A stretch of 64,000 bases of DNA from Ruegeria sp. HKCCD8929. GTDB taxonomy: Bacteria > Pseudomonadota > Alphaproteobacteria > Rhodobacterales > Rhodobacteraceae. Position numbers and translations under genes: made by a program. This document shows, piece after piece, positions 1 through 10,094 of this stretch. Below the pieces are notes generated by a model, which searched no databases, was not told the DNA's origin, and saw nothing but the letters and a program-made list of their open reading frames with translations. The first letter of the stretch is position 1, and every line of letters starts with the position of its first letter. Location: positions 62,001 to 126,000 of the forward strand of contig NZ_WPZY01000007.1 of assembly GCF_013031405.1 (NCBI RefSeq), in the 5' to 3' direction.

Positions 1-492
1 ATGCTCAAACGCTATCCGCATGCGTTTTCCGGCGGACAGCGCCAGCGCCTGTCGGTGGCCCGCGCGATGATGCTGGACCCGTCGCTTATCGTCTGTGACG
101 AACCGACCTCGGCACTGGACGTGTCCGTGCAGGAGCAGATCCTGACCCTGCTGGAAGACCTGCAGGACAGCCTGAAACTCTCCTACCTCTTCATCTCGCA
201 CGATCTGGCCGTGGTGGCCCGGATCGCCGATGAGGTTGCCGTGATGCGGCAGGGGCTGGTGGTGGAACAGGCCCCGCCCGACACATTGTTCTACAACCCT
301 CAACACCCATACACGAAGGCACTGATCGCCGCTCAACCGGAACCCGACATCAACCGCCCGATCGACCTGAAACTGGTTGCTCAAGGCGCGGGATCGCCAG
401 AGAGTTGGGCCGAAGCCTTCCGTTTCTCCGACGCCATGATACCCTCACTCGTGGAGATGGAGCCCGGCCATAAGGTACGTTGTCATGTTTAA
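1..492 (+). CDS. Oligopeptide/dipeptide ABC transporter ATP-binding protein, C-terminal part
   Basis: Only the 3' end lies in the window; the Walker A half is upstream. Visible are the ABC signature SGGQRQR (residues 11-17), Walker [13 protein letters not shown] (29-40) and the switch histidine in [10 protein letters not shown]. The tail [16 protein letters not shown] is the oligopeptide-binding C-terminal region typical of DppD/DppF/OppD/OppF ATPases. It would energise import through the two permeases at 2415-4594. The stop overlaps the binding-protein start by 8 bp, so one operon is likely. The first ATG in the window is probably internal. The substrate cannot be read from the ATPase. Confidence 0.88.
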   Translation: MLKRYPHAFSGGQRQRLSVARAMMLDPSLIVCDEPTSALDVSVQEQILTLLEDLQDSLKLSYLFISHDLAVVARIADEVAVMRQGLVVEQAPPDTLFYNPQHPYTKALIAAQPEPDINRPIDLKLVAQGAGSPESWAEAFRFSDAMIPSLVEMEPGHKVRCHV

Positions 493-2401
493 GATCCCCC
501 GCACATCCCTTGTCCTCGCCGCGTCTCTCACGCTGGCCGGCCTGATACCGGCCCGCGCCGAACCCATCCCGCCATTACAGGAAAGCGCCTTCTGGAAATC
601 CGAGGTCGAGATGGGTGATCTGCCACCGGTCGAGGAACGCATCCCCGACGATCCGGTCATCGTCGACCTGGCTGCCAAGGGCCGCGAATTCGGTCATCAG
701 GGCGGCACCCTCAGAACCATGGTCACCCGCTCTAAGGACATCCGCCAGATGGTGGTCTACGGCTATTCGCGGCTGGTGGGCTACAACGAGAAATACGAGC
801 TGGTGCCGGATATCCTCGCCTCCTACGAAAACGCGGACAACCGCACGTTCACGCTGCACCTGCGCGAAGGCCACAAATGGTCCGACGGCGCCCCGTTCAC
901 CTCGGCGGATTTTGCCTATTGGTGGAACGATGTGGCGAATAACGAGTTGCTCAGCCCCTCGGGTCCGCCCGATTTCCTGAGGGTCGAGGGTGAGTTGCCG
1001 CAGGTCTCGTTCCCCGATGAGACCACCGTGGTTTTCGAATGGGCCGATCCGAACCCGAACTTCCTGCAATCGCTGGCGCAGGCGCGCCCGCCCTTCATCT
1101 ACCGGCCCTCGCACTTCCTCAAACAATACCACGCCGATTACGCCGAAGCGGACGCGCTCGCCGCCGAGGTGGACGATGCCCGCGTCAAAAGCTGGGCCGC
1201 GCTGCACAACAAGCTCGACAACATGTACAAATACGATAACCACATGCTGCCGACATTGCAGCCGTGGCTGAACGCTAGCTCGGGCAAGAAGATCCGCCAC
1301 AACTTCGTGCGCAATCCCTACTATCACCGCATCGACAGCAACGGGGTGCAACTGCCCTATATCGACGTGATCGAGATGGAGATCGTGGCCCCCGGGCTGG
1401 TCGCCGCCAAGGCCAACGCGGGCGAGACCGATCTGCAGGCGCGGGGCCTGGATTTCCGCGACGTGTCGATCCTGAAAAAGGGCGAGGCCGGGGGAAACTA
1501 CAAGACCTATCTGTGGCAGACCGGCGTCGCCTCGCAGATCGCCATCTTCCCGAACCTGAACTATGCCGACGAGGGCTGGCGTGAGGTTCTGCGCGACGTC
1601 CGCGTGCGCCGCGCCCTGTCGCTGGCCATCGACCGCAAGACGATCAATCAGGCGCTTTATTTCAAGCTGGGCAAGCCCGGCGCCATGTCGGTGCTGCCAG
1701 CCTCGCCTTTCTTCGATGAAAAGAACCTGAAGGCCTGGGCCGACTACGACCCGGATCAGGCCAACACCTTGCTGGACGAGGCCGGGCTGGACAAACGCGA
1801 CAGCAGCGGCACCCGGCTGTTGCCCGATGGCCGCCCGATGGAGCTGGTGGTCGAGACAGCGGGCGAGCGGCAGGAGGTCGAGAACGCCTTGCAGATCGTC
1901 ACCGACACTTGGCGCGAGATCGGGGTGAAACTGGTGATGCGCCCGCTGGACCGCGATATCCTGCGCAACCGGGTGTTCGCGGGCAACACCATGGCCGCGG
2001 TCTGGTTCGGCTGGGACAACGGCATCCCGCAGGTGTACACCTCGCCCGCCTTTCTGGCCCCGACCGATCAGGTGTTCCTTGCCTGGCCCAAATGGGGGCA
2101 ATATTACCAGACCAGCGGCGATGTGGGCGAAGCGCCCGACATGCCCGCCGCCCAGCGCCTGATGGAGCTGGCCCATGACTGGGACGTCGCCACCACCGAT
2201 GAACAACGCGCCGCCGCCTGGAAGGAGATGCTCGGTATCCACGCCGATCAGGTCTATGGCATCGGTATTCTGGCCGGTGCCCCGCAGCCTGTCGTGGTCT
2301 CGAACACCCTGCGCAACGTCCCGGAAAAGGCGATGTGGGCCTGGGACCCCGGCGCGCATTTCGGCATCCACCGCGTGGACGAGTTCTTTTTCGCCCAATG
2401 A
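485..2401 (+). CDS. ABC transporter substrate-binding protein, family 5 (peptide/solute type)
   Basis: 638-residue periplasmic solute-binding protein. The N-terminus [20 protein letters not shown] is a Sec signal peptide with likely cleavage after ARA (about residue 25). The mature part has family-5 hallmarks: the [21 protein letters not shown] segment (about residues 125-145) and the [18 protein letters not shown] segment (about 375-392). At about 610 mature residues it is longer than DppA (about 510), like the subgroup used for larger or modified peptides and glycosides. It lies between the ATPase and permease genes. The coupled CoA-transferase at 4591 hints at a carboxylate-containing ligand, but that is inference. 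Confidence 0.9.
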   Translation: MFKIPRTSLVLAASLTLAGLIPARAEPIPPLQESAFWKSEVEMGDLPPVEERIPDDPVIVDLAAKGREFGHQGGTLRTMVTRSKDIRQMVVYGYSRLVGYNEKYELVPDILASYENADNRTFTLHLREGHKWSDGAPFTSADFAYWWNDVANNELLSPSGPPDFLRVEGELPQVSFPDETTVVFEWADPNPNFLQSLAQARPPFIYRPSHFLKQYHADYAEADALAAEVDDARVKSWAALHNKLDNMYKYDNHMLPTLQPWLNASSGKKIRHNFVRNPYYHRIDSNGVQLPYIDVIEMEIVAPGLVAAKANAGETDLQARGLDFRDVSILKKGEAGGNYKTYLWQTGVASQIAIFPNLNYADEGWREVLRDVRVRRALSLAIDRKTINQALYFKLGKPGAMSVLPASPFFDEKNLKAWADYDPDQANTLLDEAGLDKRDSSGTRLLPDGRPMELVVETAGERQEVENALQIVTDTWREIGVKLVMRPLDRDILRNRVFAGNTMAAVWFGWDNGIPQVYTSPAFLAPTDQVFLAWPKWGQYYQTSGDVGEAPDMPAAQRLMELAHDWDVATTDEQRAAAWKEMLGIHADQVYGIGILAGAPQPVVVSNTLRNVPEKAMWAWDPGAHFGIHRVDEFFFAQ

Positions 2402-2414
2402 CAAGGATCGCTGA

Positions 2415-3443
2415 ATGACCATTCTGCGCTACGCGATCTATCGCTTTGGCACCATGCTGCTGACGCTGCTGGTGGTCTCGGCGCTGATTTTCATCATCAT
2501 CAACCTGCCGCCGGGGGACTACCTCAGCAACCAGATCGCCGAGCTCCAGGCCTCGGGCCAGTCCGCCGGTGTCGCCAAGGCCGAGTTCCTGCGCAAGGAA
2601 TACGCGCTCGACCGGCCCCTGTGGGAACAATACATGATCTGGATGGGCTTCATGCCCGGCCCGCACGGGTTCTCGGGCCTGATCCAGGGCAATTTCGGCT
2701 GGTCTTTCGAGTTCGACCGCCCGGTCTCCGAGATCGTCGGCGAAAGCCTGTGGCTTACCGTGCTGGTAAACGTGGCCGCGGTGCTCTTCGTCTATCTGGT
2801 GGCACTGCCGCTGGGCGTGCTGGCCGCGGCCCGGTCGCGGACATGGGTGGACTATACCTCGGCCTTCATCGGCTATCTGGGTCTTGCGACGCCCAACTTT
2901 CTGCTGGCGCTGATCCTGTTCTACTACGGGCACCGCTATTTCAACCTGCCTATCGGCGGCCTGATGGACCCCAGTTTCGAGGGTCAGCCGATGAGCTATG
3001 AAAAGATGAAGTCGATCCTCGTGCACCTGATCGTGCCAACCTTCGTGATCGGCACATCCGGCGCCTCGGCGATGATGCAGCGGCTGCGGGCGAACATGCT
3101 GGACGAGCTGGGCAAGCCTTATGTCGAAACCGCCATCGCCAAGGGCATGGCCCCGTCGCGGATGCTGACCAAATACCCGCTGCGGGTGGCCTTCAACCCG
3201 TTCGTGGCCGATATCGGCAACCTGCTGCCCTCGATGGTGTCCGGCTCGGTGCTGGTTTCGGTGGTGTTGGGCCTGCAAACCATCGGCCCCACCCTGCTGA
3301 CCGCGCTCAAGACACAGGATCAGTTCCTGTCGGCCTTCGTGCTGATGTTCGTGGCCCTGCTGACGCTGATGGGCACGATGATTTCCGACGTGCTGCTGGT
3401 CCTGCTCGACCCGCGCATCCGCTATGAGGGGCGCGAAACATGA
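2415..3443 (+). CDS. ABC transporter permease, DppB/OppB family
   Basis: 342-residue inner-membrane permease. The first membrane segment is near residues 10-32 (FGTMLLTLLVVSALIFIIIN), with about five more. The cytoplasmic coupling loop (EAA-type) is seen at YVETAIAKGMAPSRMLTKYP (about 235-255), and the end LLDPRIRYE is typical of DppB homologues. An AAGGA ribosome site precedes the ATG, and the gene overlaps the next permease by ATGA. It forms the channel with the DppC-like partner. Confidence 0.9.
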   Translation: MTILRYAIYRFGTMLLTLLVVSALIFIIINLPPGDYLSNQIAELQASGQSAGVAKAEFLRKEYALDRPLWEQYMIWMGFMPGPHGFSGLIQGNFGWSFEFDRPVSEIVGESLWLTVLVNVAAVLFVYLVALPLGVLAAARSRTWVDYTSAFIGYLGLATPNFLLALILFYYGHRYFNLPIGGLMDPSFEGQPMSYEKMKSILVHLIVPTFVIGTSGASAMMQRLRANMLDELGKPYVETAIAKGMAPSRMLTKYPLRVAFNPFVADIGNLLPSMVSGSVLVSVVLGLQTIGPTLLTALKTQDQFLSAFVLMFVALLTLMGTMISDVLLVLLDPRIRYEGRET

Positions 3444-4594
3444 CCCAGCTACCCGACGGTCGCTATGTCGACGACGCCCCCTACGATCCGCAGGCCTCGA
3501 TCCAGCAGCTCGAACGCCGCGATCTGGACGCCCCCAACTGGGTGCTGATCTGGCGCAAGTTCAAGACCCACAAGCTGGGCCTGATCTCGGGCATCTTCCT
3601 GCTGATCGCCTATTTCCTGATCCCCTTCGCCGGGTTCATCGCGCCCTACGGCCCAAACGAGCGGTTCTCGGAACATCTCTATTCCCCGCCGCAGTCCATC
3701 AAGCTGTTCCACGAGGGCAAGTTCCTCGGCCCCTTCGTCTATCCGATGACATCCGAGGCCAATCTGGAAACCTTCCAGTGGGAGTTCAAACCCGACACCT
3801 CGCGCCCGCTCAAGCTCAAATTCTTCTGCGAGGGCAGCACCTATAATCTGGCCGGGTTCATCAAGAGCAACCGGCACCTGTTCTGCGCCACCGAAGAGGC
3901 GACGATCTTCATCATGGGTTCCGACCGCCTGGGCCGCGACATCTTCAGCCGCGTCTCCTACGGCGCGCAACTGTCGCTGACGGTCGGTCTGATCGGCATC
4001 ACGGTCTCATTTGTGCTGGGCATCTTCTTCGGCAGCGTCGCGGGCTATTTCGGCGGCCGGATCGACTGGCTCATCAACCGGGTGATCGAGATCCTGCGCT
4101 CCCTGCCGGAACTGCCCCTGTGGCTGGCGCTCTCGGCGGCGGTCCCCTCGAACTGGAGCCCGGTGGCGGTGTTCTTCATCATCTCGGTGATCCTGGGCAT
4201 CCTCGACTGGCCGGGCCTCGCCCGCGCCGTGCGGGCCAAGTTCCTGTCCCTGCGCGAAGAGGAATACGTGCGCGCCGCCGAGATGATGGGCGCCAGTTCG
4301 GGCCGGGTGATCCGCAAGCATCTGCTGCCCAATTTCATGAGCCACCTGATCGCCAGCGCCACCTTATCGATCCCGGCCATGATCCTGGGCGAAACCGCGC
4401 TGTCCTTCCTCGGACTCGGGCTCAGGGCGCCTGCGGTCAGTTGGGGCGTGATGCTGAACGACGCGCAGAACCTCGCCTCGATCGAGATCTACCCGTGGAC
4501 TGCGATCCCGATGGTGCCGATCATCATAGTGGTGCTGGCATTCAACTTCCTCGGTGACGGGCTGCGCGACAGCCTCGACCCCTATCAGCAATGA
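3440..4594 (+). CDS. ABC transporter permease, DppC/OppC family
   Basis: 384-residue second permease. It has a soluble N-terminus of about 45 residues, TM1 near 50-72 and a large periplasmic insertion (about 75-160) before the DppC core. The core includes MGSDRLGRDIFSRVSYGAQ, the usual entry to the permease domain, and the coupling loop EEEYVRAAEMMGASSGRVIR (about 275-294). It ends NFLGDGLRDSLDPYQQ, the canonical DppC terminus. ATGA overlaps on both sides argue for translational coupling with the upstream permease and the CoA-transferase. Confidence 0.9.
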   Translation: MTQLPDGRYVDDAPYDPQASIQQLERRDLDAPNWVLIWRKFKTHKLGLISGIFLLIAYFLIPFAGFIAPYGPNERFSEHLYSPPQSIKLFHEGKFLGPFVYPMTSEANLETFQWEFKPDTSRPLKLKFFCEGSTYNLAGFIKSNRHLFCATEEATIFIMGSDRLGRDIFSRVSYGAQLSLTVGLIGITVSFVLGIFFGSVAGYFGGRIDWLINRVIEILRSLPELPLWLALSAAVPSNWSPVAVFFIISVILGILDWPGLARAVRAKFLSLREEEYVRAAEMMGASSGRVIRKHLLPNFMSHLIASATLSIPAMILGETALSFLGLGLRAPAVSWGVMLNDAQNLASIEIYPWTAIPMVPIIIVVLAFNFLGDGLRDSLDPYQQ

Positions 4595-5946
4595 CCCAGC
4601 TCAGCGCGCTTCCGGCCCCCGACACCTACCGGGTGACCGGGTCAGGCCATCGCCCCAGCGCCTTTGCCGTCAGCGAGCTTGCCACCGCTTCGTTCGCGGC
4701 GGTCGGTGTGCAACTGGCGCGGCTGGTGGCGGCACTGAACCTTGAACCCTCGGCGCCCGAAATCACCGTCGACCACCGGCTGGCCTCGCTCTGGTACGGC
4801 TGGTCCTTCCGCCCCGACGGGTGGGAGATGCCCGACGCCTGGGACCCGATTGCCGGAGACTACGAAGCGGCAGACGGCTGGATCAGACTGCACACCAACC
4901 TGCCCCATCACCGGGCTGCCGCGCTTCGGGTGCTGGACTGCGCATCCAAGCGTGACGCGGTGAAAAGGACCGTGGCGGGCTGGCAGGCGGATGCGCTCGA
5001 AACCGCCATCGTGGCCCAGGGCGGCGTGGCCGCGGCGATGCGCAGCCGGGCGGATTGGGCGGCGCATCCGCAGGGCCGGGCCGTCGTTTCCAGTCCGTTG
5101 ATCGTATGGGCCGGACCGCGCCGGGTCACCCTGCGCGACCGCCCCGAGGCCACCGCCAAACGCCCGCTCGCCGGGCTGCGCGTGCTCGACCTGACCCGGG
5201 TGCTGGCCGGTCCCGTATCGACCCGCACGCTGGCCGGCTTTGGCGCCGAGGTGCTGCGGATCGACCCGCCCGGATGGGACGAGCCGGGGGTGATCCCCGA
5301 CGTCTCGCTGGGCAAACGCTGCGCCTATCTGGAGCTCAAACAGGCCGTCGATCTCGACCGGCTCAAGACGCTCATGGCCGATGCCGACGTGCTGATCCAC
5401 GGCTACCGCCCCGGCGCGCTCAAGCGGCTGGGGCTGGACCGCGCAACCCGCGACCAAATCGCCCCGAACCGGATCGAGGTCACGCTCAACGCCTATGGCT
5501 GGCAGGGCCCATGGTCCACCCGGCGCGGCTTTGACAGTCTGGTTCAGATGAGTTCCGGACTCGCCGCCGCCGGGCGCGACTGGGCTGGAAACAAGAAACC
5601 CACGCCCCTGCCGGTGCAGGCGCTGGACCATGCCACCGGCTACCTGATGGCCGCCGCCGCCCTCTCGGCACTTGCCACCGCTGCCTCGGAAGAGGCCGTA
5701 ACCGACGCGAAACTCTCACTGGCCCGCACGGCGGAGCTGCTGGCTGCACTCGCGAAAACCGCCGATGGCGCCGAAATCACCGCCGCCAAGACCAAGGATT
5801 TCACTCCCAAGGCTGAAGCTTCAGACTGGGGCCCGGGCCACCGCCTGCGTCCGGCTTTGAAAGTCGGACAGGTGCGCATGCACTGGCCCTTGCCCGCCTG
5901 CCGCCTCGGAACACATCCTCCCGCCTGGCAAGAGCGACCGTACTGA
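4591..5946 (+). CDS. CoA-transferase family III (CaiB/BaiF) protein
   Basis: 451 residues. The C-terminal half has the family III core: LAGLRVLDLTRVLAGPVSTR (about 189-208), TLAGFGAEVLRIDPPG, and RGFDSLVQMSSGLA (about 311-324), whose Asp aligns with the catalytic carboxylate of formyl-CoA transferase. The first about 180 residues are poorly conserved, as in long two-domain members of the family. The enzyme would move CoA between carboxylic acids. The overlap with the transporter operon suggests it activates the imported compound. The C-terminus after about residue 400 is rich in Ala, Trp and Pro and may be degenerate. Confidence 0.82.
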   Translation: MTQLSALPAPDTYRVTGSGHRPSAFAVSELATASFAAVGVQLARLVAALNLEPSAPEITVDHRLASLWYGWSFRPDGWEMPDAWDPIAGDYEAADGWIRLHTNLPHHRAAALRVLDCASKRDAVKRTVAGWQADALETAIVAQGGVAAAMRSRADWAAHPQGRAVVSSPLIVWAGPRRVTLRDRPEATAKRPLAGLRVLDLTRVLAGPVSTRTLAGFGAEVLRIDPPGWDEPGVIPDVSLGKRCAYLELKQAVDLDRLKTLMADADVLIHGYRPGALKRLGLDRATRDQIAPNRIEVTLNAYGWQGPWSTRRGFDSLVQMSSGLAAAGRDWAGNKKPTPLPVQALDHATGYLMAAAALSALATAASEEAVTDAKLSLARTAELLAALAKTADGAEITAAKTKDFTPKAEASDWGPGHRLRPALKVGQVRMHWPLPACRLGTHPPAWQERPY

Positions 5947-5947
5947 C

Positions 5948-6025
5948 ACCCCGCGCGGAACGCGCGGGCCGGGCTCAACCCCGAGAAGCCTCTCGCCAGA
6001 GAGGCGCCGAGGGGCGGGAGCGCCA
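5948..6025. repeat. Structured intergenic repeat (family with CTCCCGCC/GGGCCGGG modules), copy 1
   Basis: Lies between two convergent genes. Perfect hairpins are CCCGCGCG/CGCGCGGG (5950-5968, loop GAA) and GCCTCTC/GAGAGGC (5988-6005, loop GCCA). Read on the minus strand it begins GCGCTCCCGCC and continues GAGCCCGGCCCGCGCG. The same layout, a CTCCCGCC module, small hairpins and then a GGGCCCGGC-led stem, recurs at 23612, 29423 and 61641. It may serve as a bidirectional terminator. Confidence 0.6.
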
Positions 6026-6029
6026 CCGC

Positions 6030-8414
6030 CTACCGGTCGTCACCGCCCGGGCCGATGTCGTCCAGATAATCCTCGTCGATGGCCGCCTGCACCGCGCCGG
6101 TCACCGCCTCGCGCTGTTTCGGCGTGAGATCCTCGGAGCTCTTGTCATCGGCCAGCCGCACCGTCACCTCACGATGCGCGAACCTGATCCCCTCGCGCGC
6201 GAACAGTTCGCGGATTTCCTGATAAACTTTTTTACGCACCAGCCACTGATCGCCCGGCTTGGTCATGAACTTGACCCGGATGATCATCGCCGAATCCTGC
6301 ATCTCGATCACGCCCTGCGACTTCAGCGGCTGGATGAAGTTCTCGCCAATCACCGGATCGTCAAGCAGCTGAACCCCCAGCTTCTTGATCAGCTTGCGCA
6401 CCTTTTCGACATCGGTGTCATAAGTCACCCGCAGCGGCAGTTTCATGATCACCCAGTCGCGCGAATAGTTGGTCAGAACCTTGATCTCGCCAAAGGGAAT
6501 GGTGTTGAGCGCGCCCAGATGGTGGCGCAGCTGGAACGACCGGACCGAGATCTTTTCAACCGTCCCCTTCACATCCCCGATGTCGATATACTCGCCCTTG
6601 CGGAACGCATCGTCGATTAGAAAAAACGCGCCCGAGAAGATATCGCGCACCAATGTCTGCGCGCCAAAACCAACGGCCAGACCAACCACACCGGCGCCGG
6701 CAAACAGCGGACTGACATTGATCCCCAGCTCCATCAGCGCAATCAGCGCGATCGAGACCACGACCACCGCCAGAATAGCGCCCCGGAACAGCGGCAACAG
6801 CGTCGCCAGACGGCTCTGCCCGCCTTCGCCGCCTTCATCGCCCAACTCGGCCTCGGCCGAACCGTCATCGGCCTCTTCGGCGATCTTGCTGTCGATCCAG
6901 ATGCGGAAGAAGTGAAACAGGATATAGCCGATGAACAGGATCACCATCAGATCCAGCGCCCGCTCGACCGGCAGGTCCTGGGTCCAGTCCGCGTCCGGGT
7001 ACCAGATCACCACCAGTGCATAGGCGCCCACCACAAAGGCCAGAATACCCGCCACGCGCCGGGCTAGATCCTCATAGGTGGCAATCGGATGACGCTGCGG
7101 CTCGGACACCTCCATATCATCGGCATCCACATCGGCCTCGCTCCCGTCTTCGGCATCGGCGGCCTCGGCGTTCAGCTCGTCGATCTGGCGTGAGCGGTCG
7201 AAATACCGCTCAAGCAGATAGTTCATCGCCCCATAGGCAATAACCACCGACATGAAGATCGCATAGGTCCCCGCCACCAGCGGGATCGAGGCCGGGTTTT
7301 CCAGCACCAGATCCAGCGCCAGCTTGAACCAGCTGAAGGCGATATAGATTACCAGCACCGGCGCCCAGGCAAACGCCACAAGCTGCAAGATCCACGACAC
7401 GTCCTCGGGTTTTCTGCCGCCGCGGATCGCATGAGAAATCGCCCGCGCGTTGAACAGAACCATCAGCACATTGCCAAGCGCGCCCACCAGCGTCAGGCAG
7501 CCATAGACCATGGCATAGACGTTGTAGTTCAGCCCGAAATCAGCGACCCAGGTCGCAAACATCACCACCGAGATATCGAACGTCGCCAGCGCCGAGGCCC
7601 AGATATACAGCCGCTTGGCATCGCGGTCGGAAAACGGCGGCAGCCGGTACTGGCTGAGGAATGGCGACAGCACCATGCGCCACAGGTCCGACACCGTGCG
7701 GGCCAGAAAGAACGTGACAAAGATGGTTGTCACCGTGAACTGAATCGAGATGTCCTTCTCCGTCCCGATGAAAAACAACTCGCCAACGATATAGGCCAGC
7801 AGCATTGCAAAAAGCGTCGCGCCGATCCCCATGAGAAAGCGAAAAACCAGAAACGGCATCTTTTCGCGAAAGCCGACCGGGTTTTTCTTGATCCGCGACA
7901 CGACCAGATGCTTTGCAATCCGCTTGGCGTAGATCTCGATCGACAGCCAGCGTCCGATCATCAGGAACAGTACGGCCCATAACAGCACCTCGACATAGGT
8001 CATCATCCGCCCGTCGGGGCTGGTCTGGCGCAGGACGTACTGGACCTCGAATATCGAATAGGGCAGCGCCTCAAGCCGGGATTCCAGCGAGCTGCGGAAT
8101 TCCGAGAACCGCTCCTGCGCCTTCATCAGCTGCGACCCTTCGGCCATGTGATCGCCGGCGTTCTCGGACGTGCCCGAGGCATCGCCCGCCTGCCCCGACG
8201 ACACCAGCTTGCCGGTGCTGTCGATCACGATCACGCTGGCACCCGCCTCCGACGCCTCGCGGATCGCGGCGGCAAGATCGCCGTCGGTGGCGGCCGCATC
8301 GTCACCCGTTGGATACCCGGGAATCAGCGAGGTCTGCGCTTGCACCGCAGGAACGACCGTCAGAAAAGCGACCCAAAGCGTCAGGATCAGGCGGAGAAGA
8401 AACACTTGCGTCAT
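6030..8414 (-). CDS. Mechanosensitive ion channel, MscS family (large)
   Basis: 794-residue inner-membrane channel, much longer than E. coli MscS (286). It has a signal peptide or TM ending VVPAVQAQ (residue 27), a periplasmic N-domain with an EAGASVIVIDSTGKL segment, then about ten membrane segments. An acidic cytoplasmic linker (AEDGSEADVDADDMEVSE) lies near 430. The MscS core follows: pore helix VVGLAVGFGAQTLVRD and beta domain INIGDV-like EYIDIGDVKGTVEKISVR (about 615-670). It relieves turgor on hypo-osmotic shock. It is transcribed alone, with a repeat element at its 3' side. Confidence 0.93.
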   Translation of the reverse strand: MTQVFLLRLILTLWVAFLTVVPAVQAQTSLIPGYPTGDDAAATDGDLAAAIREASEAGASVIVIDSTGKLVSSGQAGDASGTSENAGDHMAEGSQLMKAQERFSEFRSSLESRLEALPYSIFEVQYVLRQTSPDGRMMTYVEVLLWAVLFLMIGRWLSIEIYAKRIAKHLVVSRIKKNPVGFREKMPFLVFRFLMGIGATLFAMLLAYIVGELFFIGTEKDISIQFTVTTIFVTFFLARTVSDLWRMVLSPFLSQYRLPPFSDRDAKRLYIWASALATFDISVVMFATWVADFGLNYNVYAMVYGCLTLVGALGNVLMVLFNARAISHAIRGGRKPEDVSWILQLVAFAWAPVLVIYIAFSWFKLALDLVLENPASIPLVAGTYAIFMSVVIAYGAMNYLLERYFDRSRQIDELNAEAADAEDGSEADVDADDMEVSEPQRHPIATYEDLARRVAGILAFVVGAYALVVIWYPDADWTQDLPVERALDLMVILFIGYILFHFFRIWIDSKIAEEADDGSAEAELGDEGGEGGQSRLATLLPLFRGAILAVVVVSIALIALMELGINVSPLFAGAGVVGLAVGFGAQTLVRDIFSGAFFLIDDAFRKGEYIDIGDVKGTVEKISVRSFQLRHHLGALNTIPFGEIKVLTNYSRDWVIMKLPLRVTYDTDVEKVRKLIKKLGVQLLDDPVIGENFIQPLKSQGVIEMQDSAMIIRVKFMTKPGDQWLVRKKVYQEIRELFAREGIRFAHREVTVRLADDKSSEDLTPKQREAVTGAVQAAIDEDYLDDIGPGGDDR

Positions 8415-8879
8415 CAGGTCTTGCGTCCAGTTTCTATTGCTCGCGCCAACTTACAGGAGCGGTTGCAGCTCTTCAAACAGCAACCTTGCCCATTCACCGG
8501 ATCTCGCAGGGCCGTGCCCATCCGGCACCGCCGCGCCAGAAGGGTGTTTTCAAGTCCGCCGGATTTGAATATGACGATTCAGGTCACCTGTCGGGTTCCG
8601 CCCGGCATCAGGGGTGGAAAGCTAGACGGCGGCACTTGCGAAGGGCCGCGCATCAAAACGACAGGGGCGCAATAACTCCATGACGGGCTCAGCATCTGCC
8701 ACTGCACGCGACGGCTGGCCCGGACGCCATGGCAGCAGGCGCGCGGCTGTTGCCCATTCGCAATGTTCCGGGCTCATCGGTGGGGGCCTGAGGGCGTTTG
8801 ATAAGCCAAGCCCGCAAAACTGCGCTAACAGGTTCTTACGCGCGGGCCCAGCATCGCAACCGAAACCACGGGCACAGGC
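8415..8879. other. 465-bp divergent intergenic region
   Basis: Separates mscS (-) from the glycosyltransferase operon (+), so promoters for both should lie here. I see an imperfect stem GGTTGC/GCAACC at about 8461-8485, close to the mscS start. I see no convincing gene, RNA or operator. A 34-codon frame at 8569-8673 has no support. Confidence 0.5.
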
Positions 8880-10094
8880 ATGAGCCGACACAGTACCGCA
8901 ACCCCCTCCGGCCGCACGCCGCGTATCATGTTCTACAGCCACGACACATTTGGGCTGGGGCATCTGCGGCGCTCACGCGCGCTGGCGGCGGCGATTACCG
9001 AAGCCGATCCAACCGCTTCGGCCCTGATCCTGACCGGATCGCCGGTTGCGGGCCGGTTCACCTTTCCGCGCCGCGTCGACCACGTGCGCCTTCCCGGCGT
9101 CACGAAACGGGCCGACGGGTCTTATGCCGCGCGCACAATCGGCATGGGGATCGAAGAAGTGACCGAGCTGCGCTCGAGCCTGATCCGCACGGCGGTCGAG
9201 CAGTATCACCCTGATGTGCTGATCGTCGACAAGGAACCCACCGGATTTCGTGGTGAGTTGCTGCCCTCGCTCGAAATGCTGGAACAGCAGGGCCAGGCCA
9301 AACTGGTTCTGGGCCTGCGCGACGTGCTGGACGAACCCGAAGTGCTGGCCGCCGAATGGGCCCGCAAAGAGGCAATCGCGGCGACCGAACGGTTCTATCA
9401 TGAGATCTGGGTTTACGGCCTGCGCTCGATCTACGATCCCACCTCGGGCCTGCCACTGAACGCGCAGACCCAGGCCCGGATGCACTGGACCGGTTATCTA
9501 CGCCGCGACCTCGGCCCGATCGGCGAGCCACCGGAACAGCCCTATATCCTGATCACACCCGGGGGTGGCGGCGACGGCAAGGCGATGGTCAATCAGGTTC
9601 TCTCGGCCTACGAAAAGGACCCCGATCTGCAACCCCGCGCCGTGCTGGTCTATGGCCCGTTCCTGTCGGGCGATCTGCGCGCCGAGTTCGAAACCCGCGT
9701 CGCTGCTCTGGGCGGGCGCGTCACCGCAGTAGGCTTTGAATCGCAGATCGAAACGCTCTTTGCCGGTGCGGCGGGCGTCGTCTGCATGGGCGGCTACAAC
9801 ACCTTTTGCGAGGTTCTCTCCTTCGACAAACGCGCGGTCATCGTGCCGCGCATGGTGCCTCGCCTCGAACAATGGATCCGCGCCTCGCGCGCCGAGGATC
9901 TGGGGCTGGTCCGGATGCTGGACGAAACCCGCGACGGGCTGTCGGCGGATGCGATGATCCAGGCGATCCGCGCCCTGCCACACCAGCCGATGCCGTCGCA
10001 GGCGATGACCAGCGGCCTGCTGAACGGGCTGGACTATGTCACCGCGCGGATCAGCGCGCTTTTGGGCGGGGCACAGGAACGGGCGGTGGGATGA
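8880..10094 (+). CDS. Glycosyltransferase, MurG-like GT-B fold (GT28 C-domain type)
   Basis: 404 residues. The N-terminal motif MFYSHDTFGLGHLRRSRALA (about 16-35) contains the GxGHxxR loop of MurG/GT28 enzymes. The C-terminal domain has the glycine-rich ILITPGGGGDGKAMV (about 222-236) and the nucleotide-sugar site GVVCMGGYNTFCEVLSF (about 300-316). No signal peptide, so cytoplasmic. It is first in a seven-gene operon and overlaps the next gene by ATGA. It shares the GYNT motif with the paralogue at 12989. Donor and acceptor cannot be assigned. Confidence 0.8.
   Translation: MSRHSTATPSGRTPRIMFYSHDTFGLGHLRRSRALAAAITEADPTASALILTGSPVAGRFTFPRRVDHVRLPGVTKRADGSYAARTIGMGIEEVTELRSSLIRTAVEQYHPDVLIVDKEPTGFRGELLPSLEMLEQQGQAKLVLGLRDVLDEPEVLAAEWARKEAIAATERFYHEIWVYGLRSIYDPTSGLPLNAQTQARMHWTGYLRRDLGPIGEPPEQPYILITPGGGGDGKAMVNQVLSAYEKDPDLQPRAVLVYGPFLSGDLRAEFETRVAALGGRVTAVGFESQIETLFAGAAGVVCMGGYNTFCEVLSFDKRAVIVPRMVPRLEQWIRASRAEDLGLVRMLDETRDGLSADAMIQAIRALPHQPMPSQAMTSGLLNGLDYVTARISALLGGAQERAVG

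Noticed and set aside
575..2422. Long reverse-strand open frame of about 615 codons opposite the binding-protein gene
   Set aside because: High-GC codon structure keeps opposite frames open. The forward frame has a signal peptide and family motifs; the reverse one shows only low-complexity Arg/His/Gly-rich sequence.
8569..8675. 34-codon frame in the 8415-8879 gap
   Set aside because: No ribosome site and no recognisable motif; probably chance.
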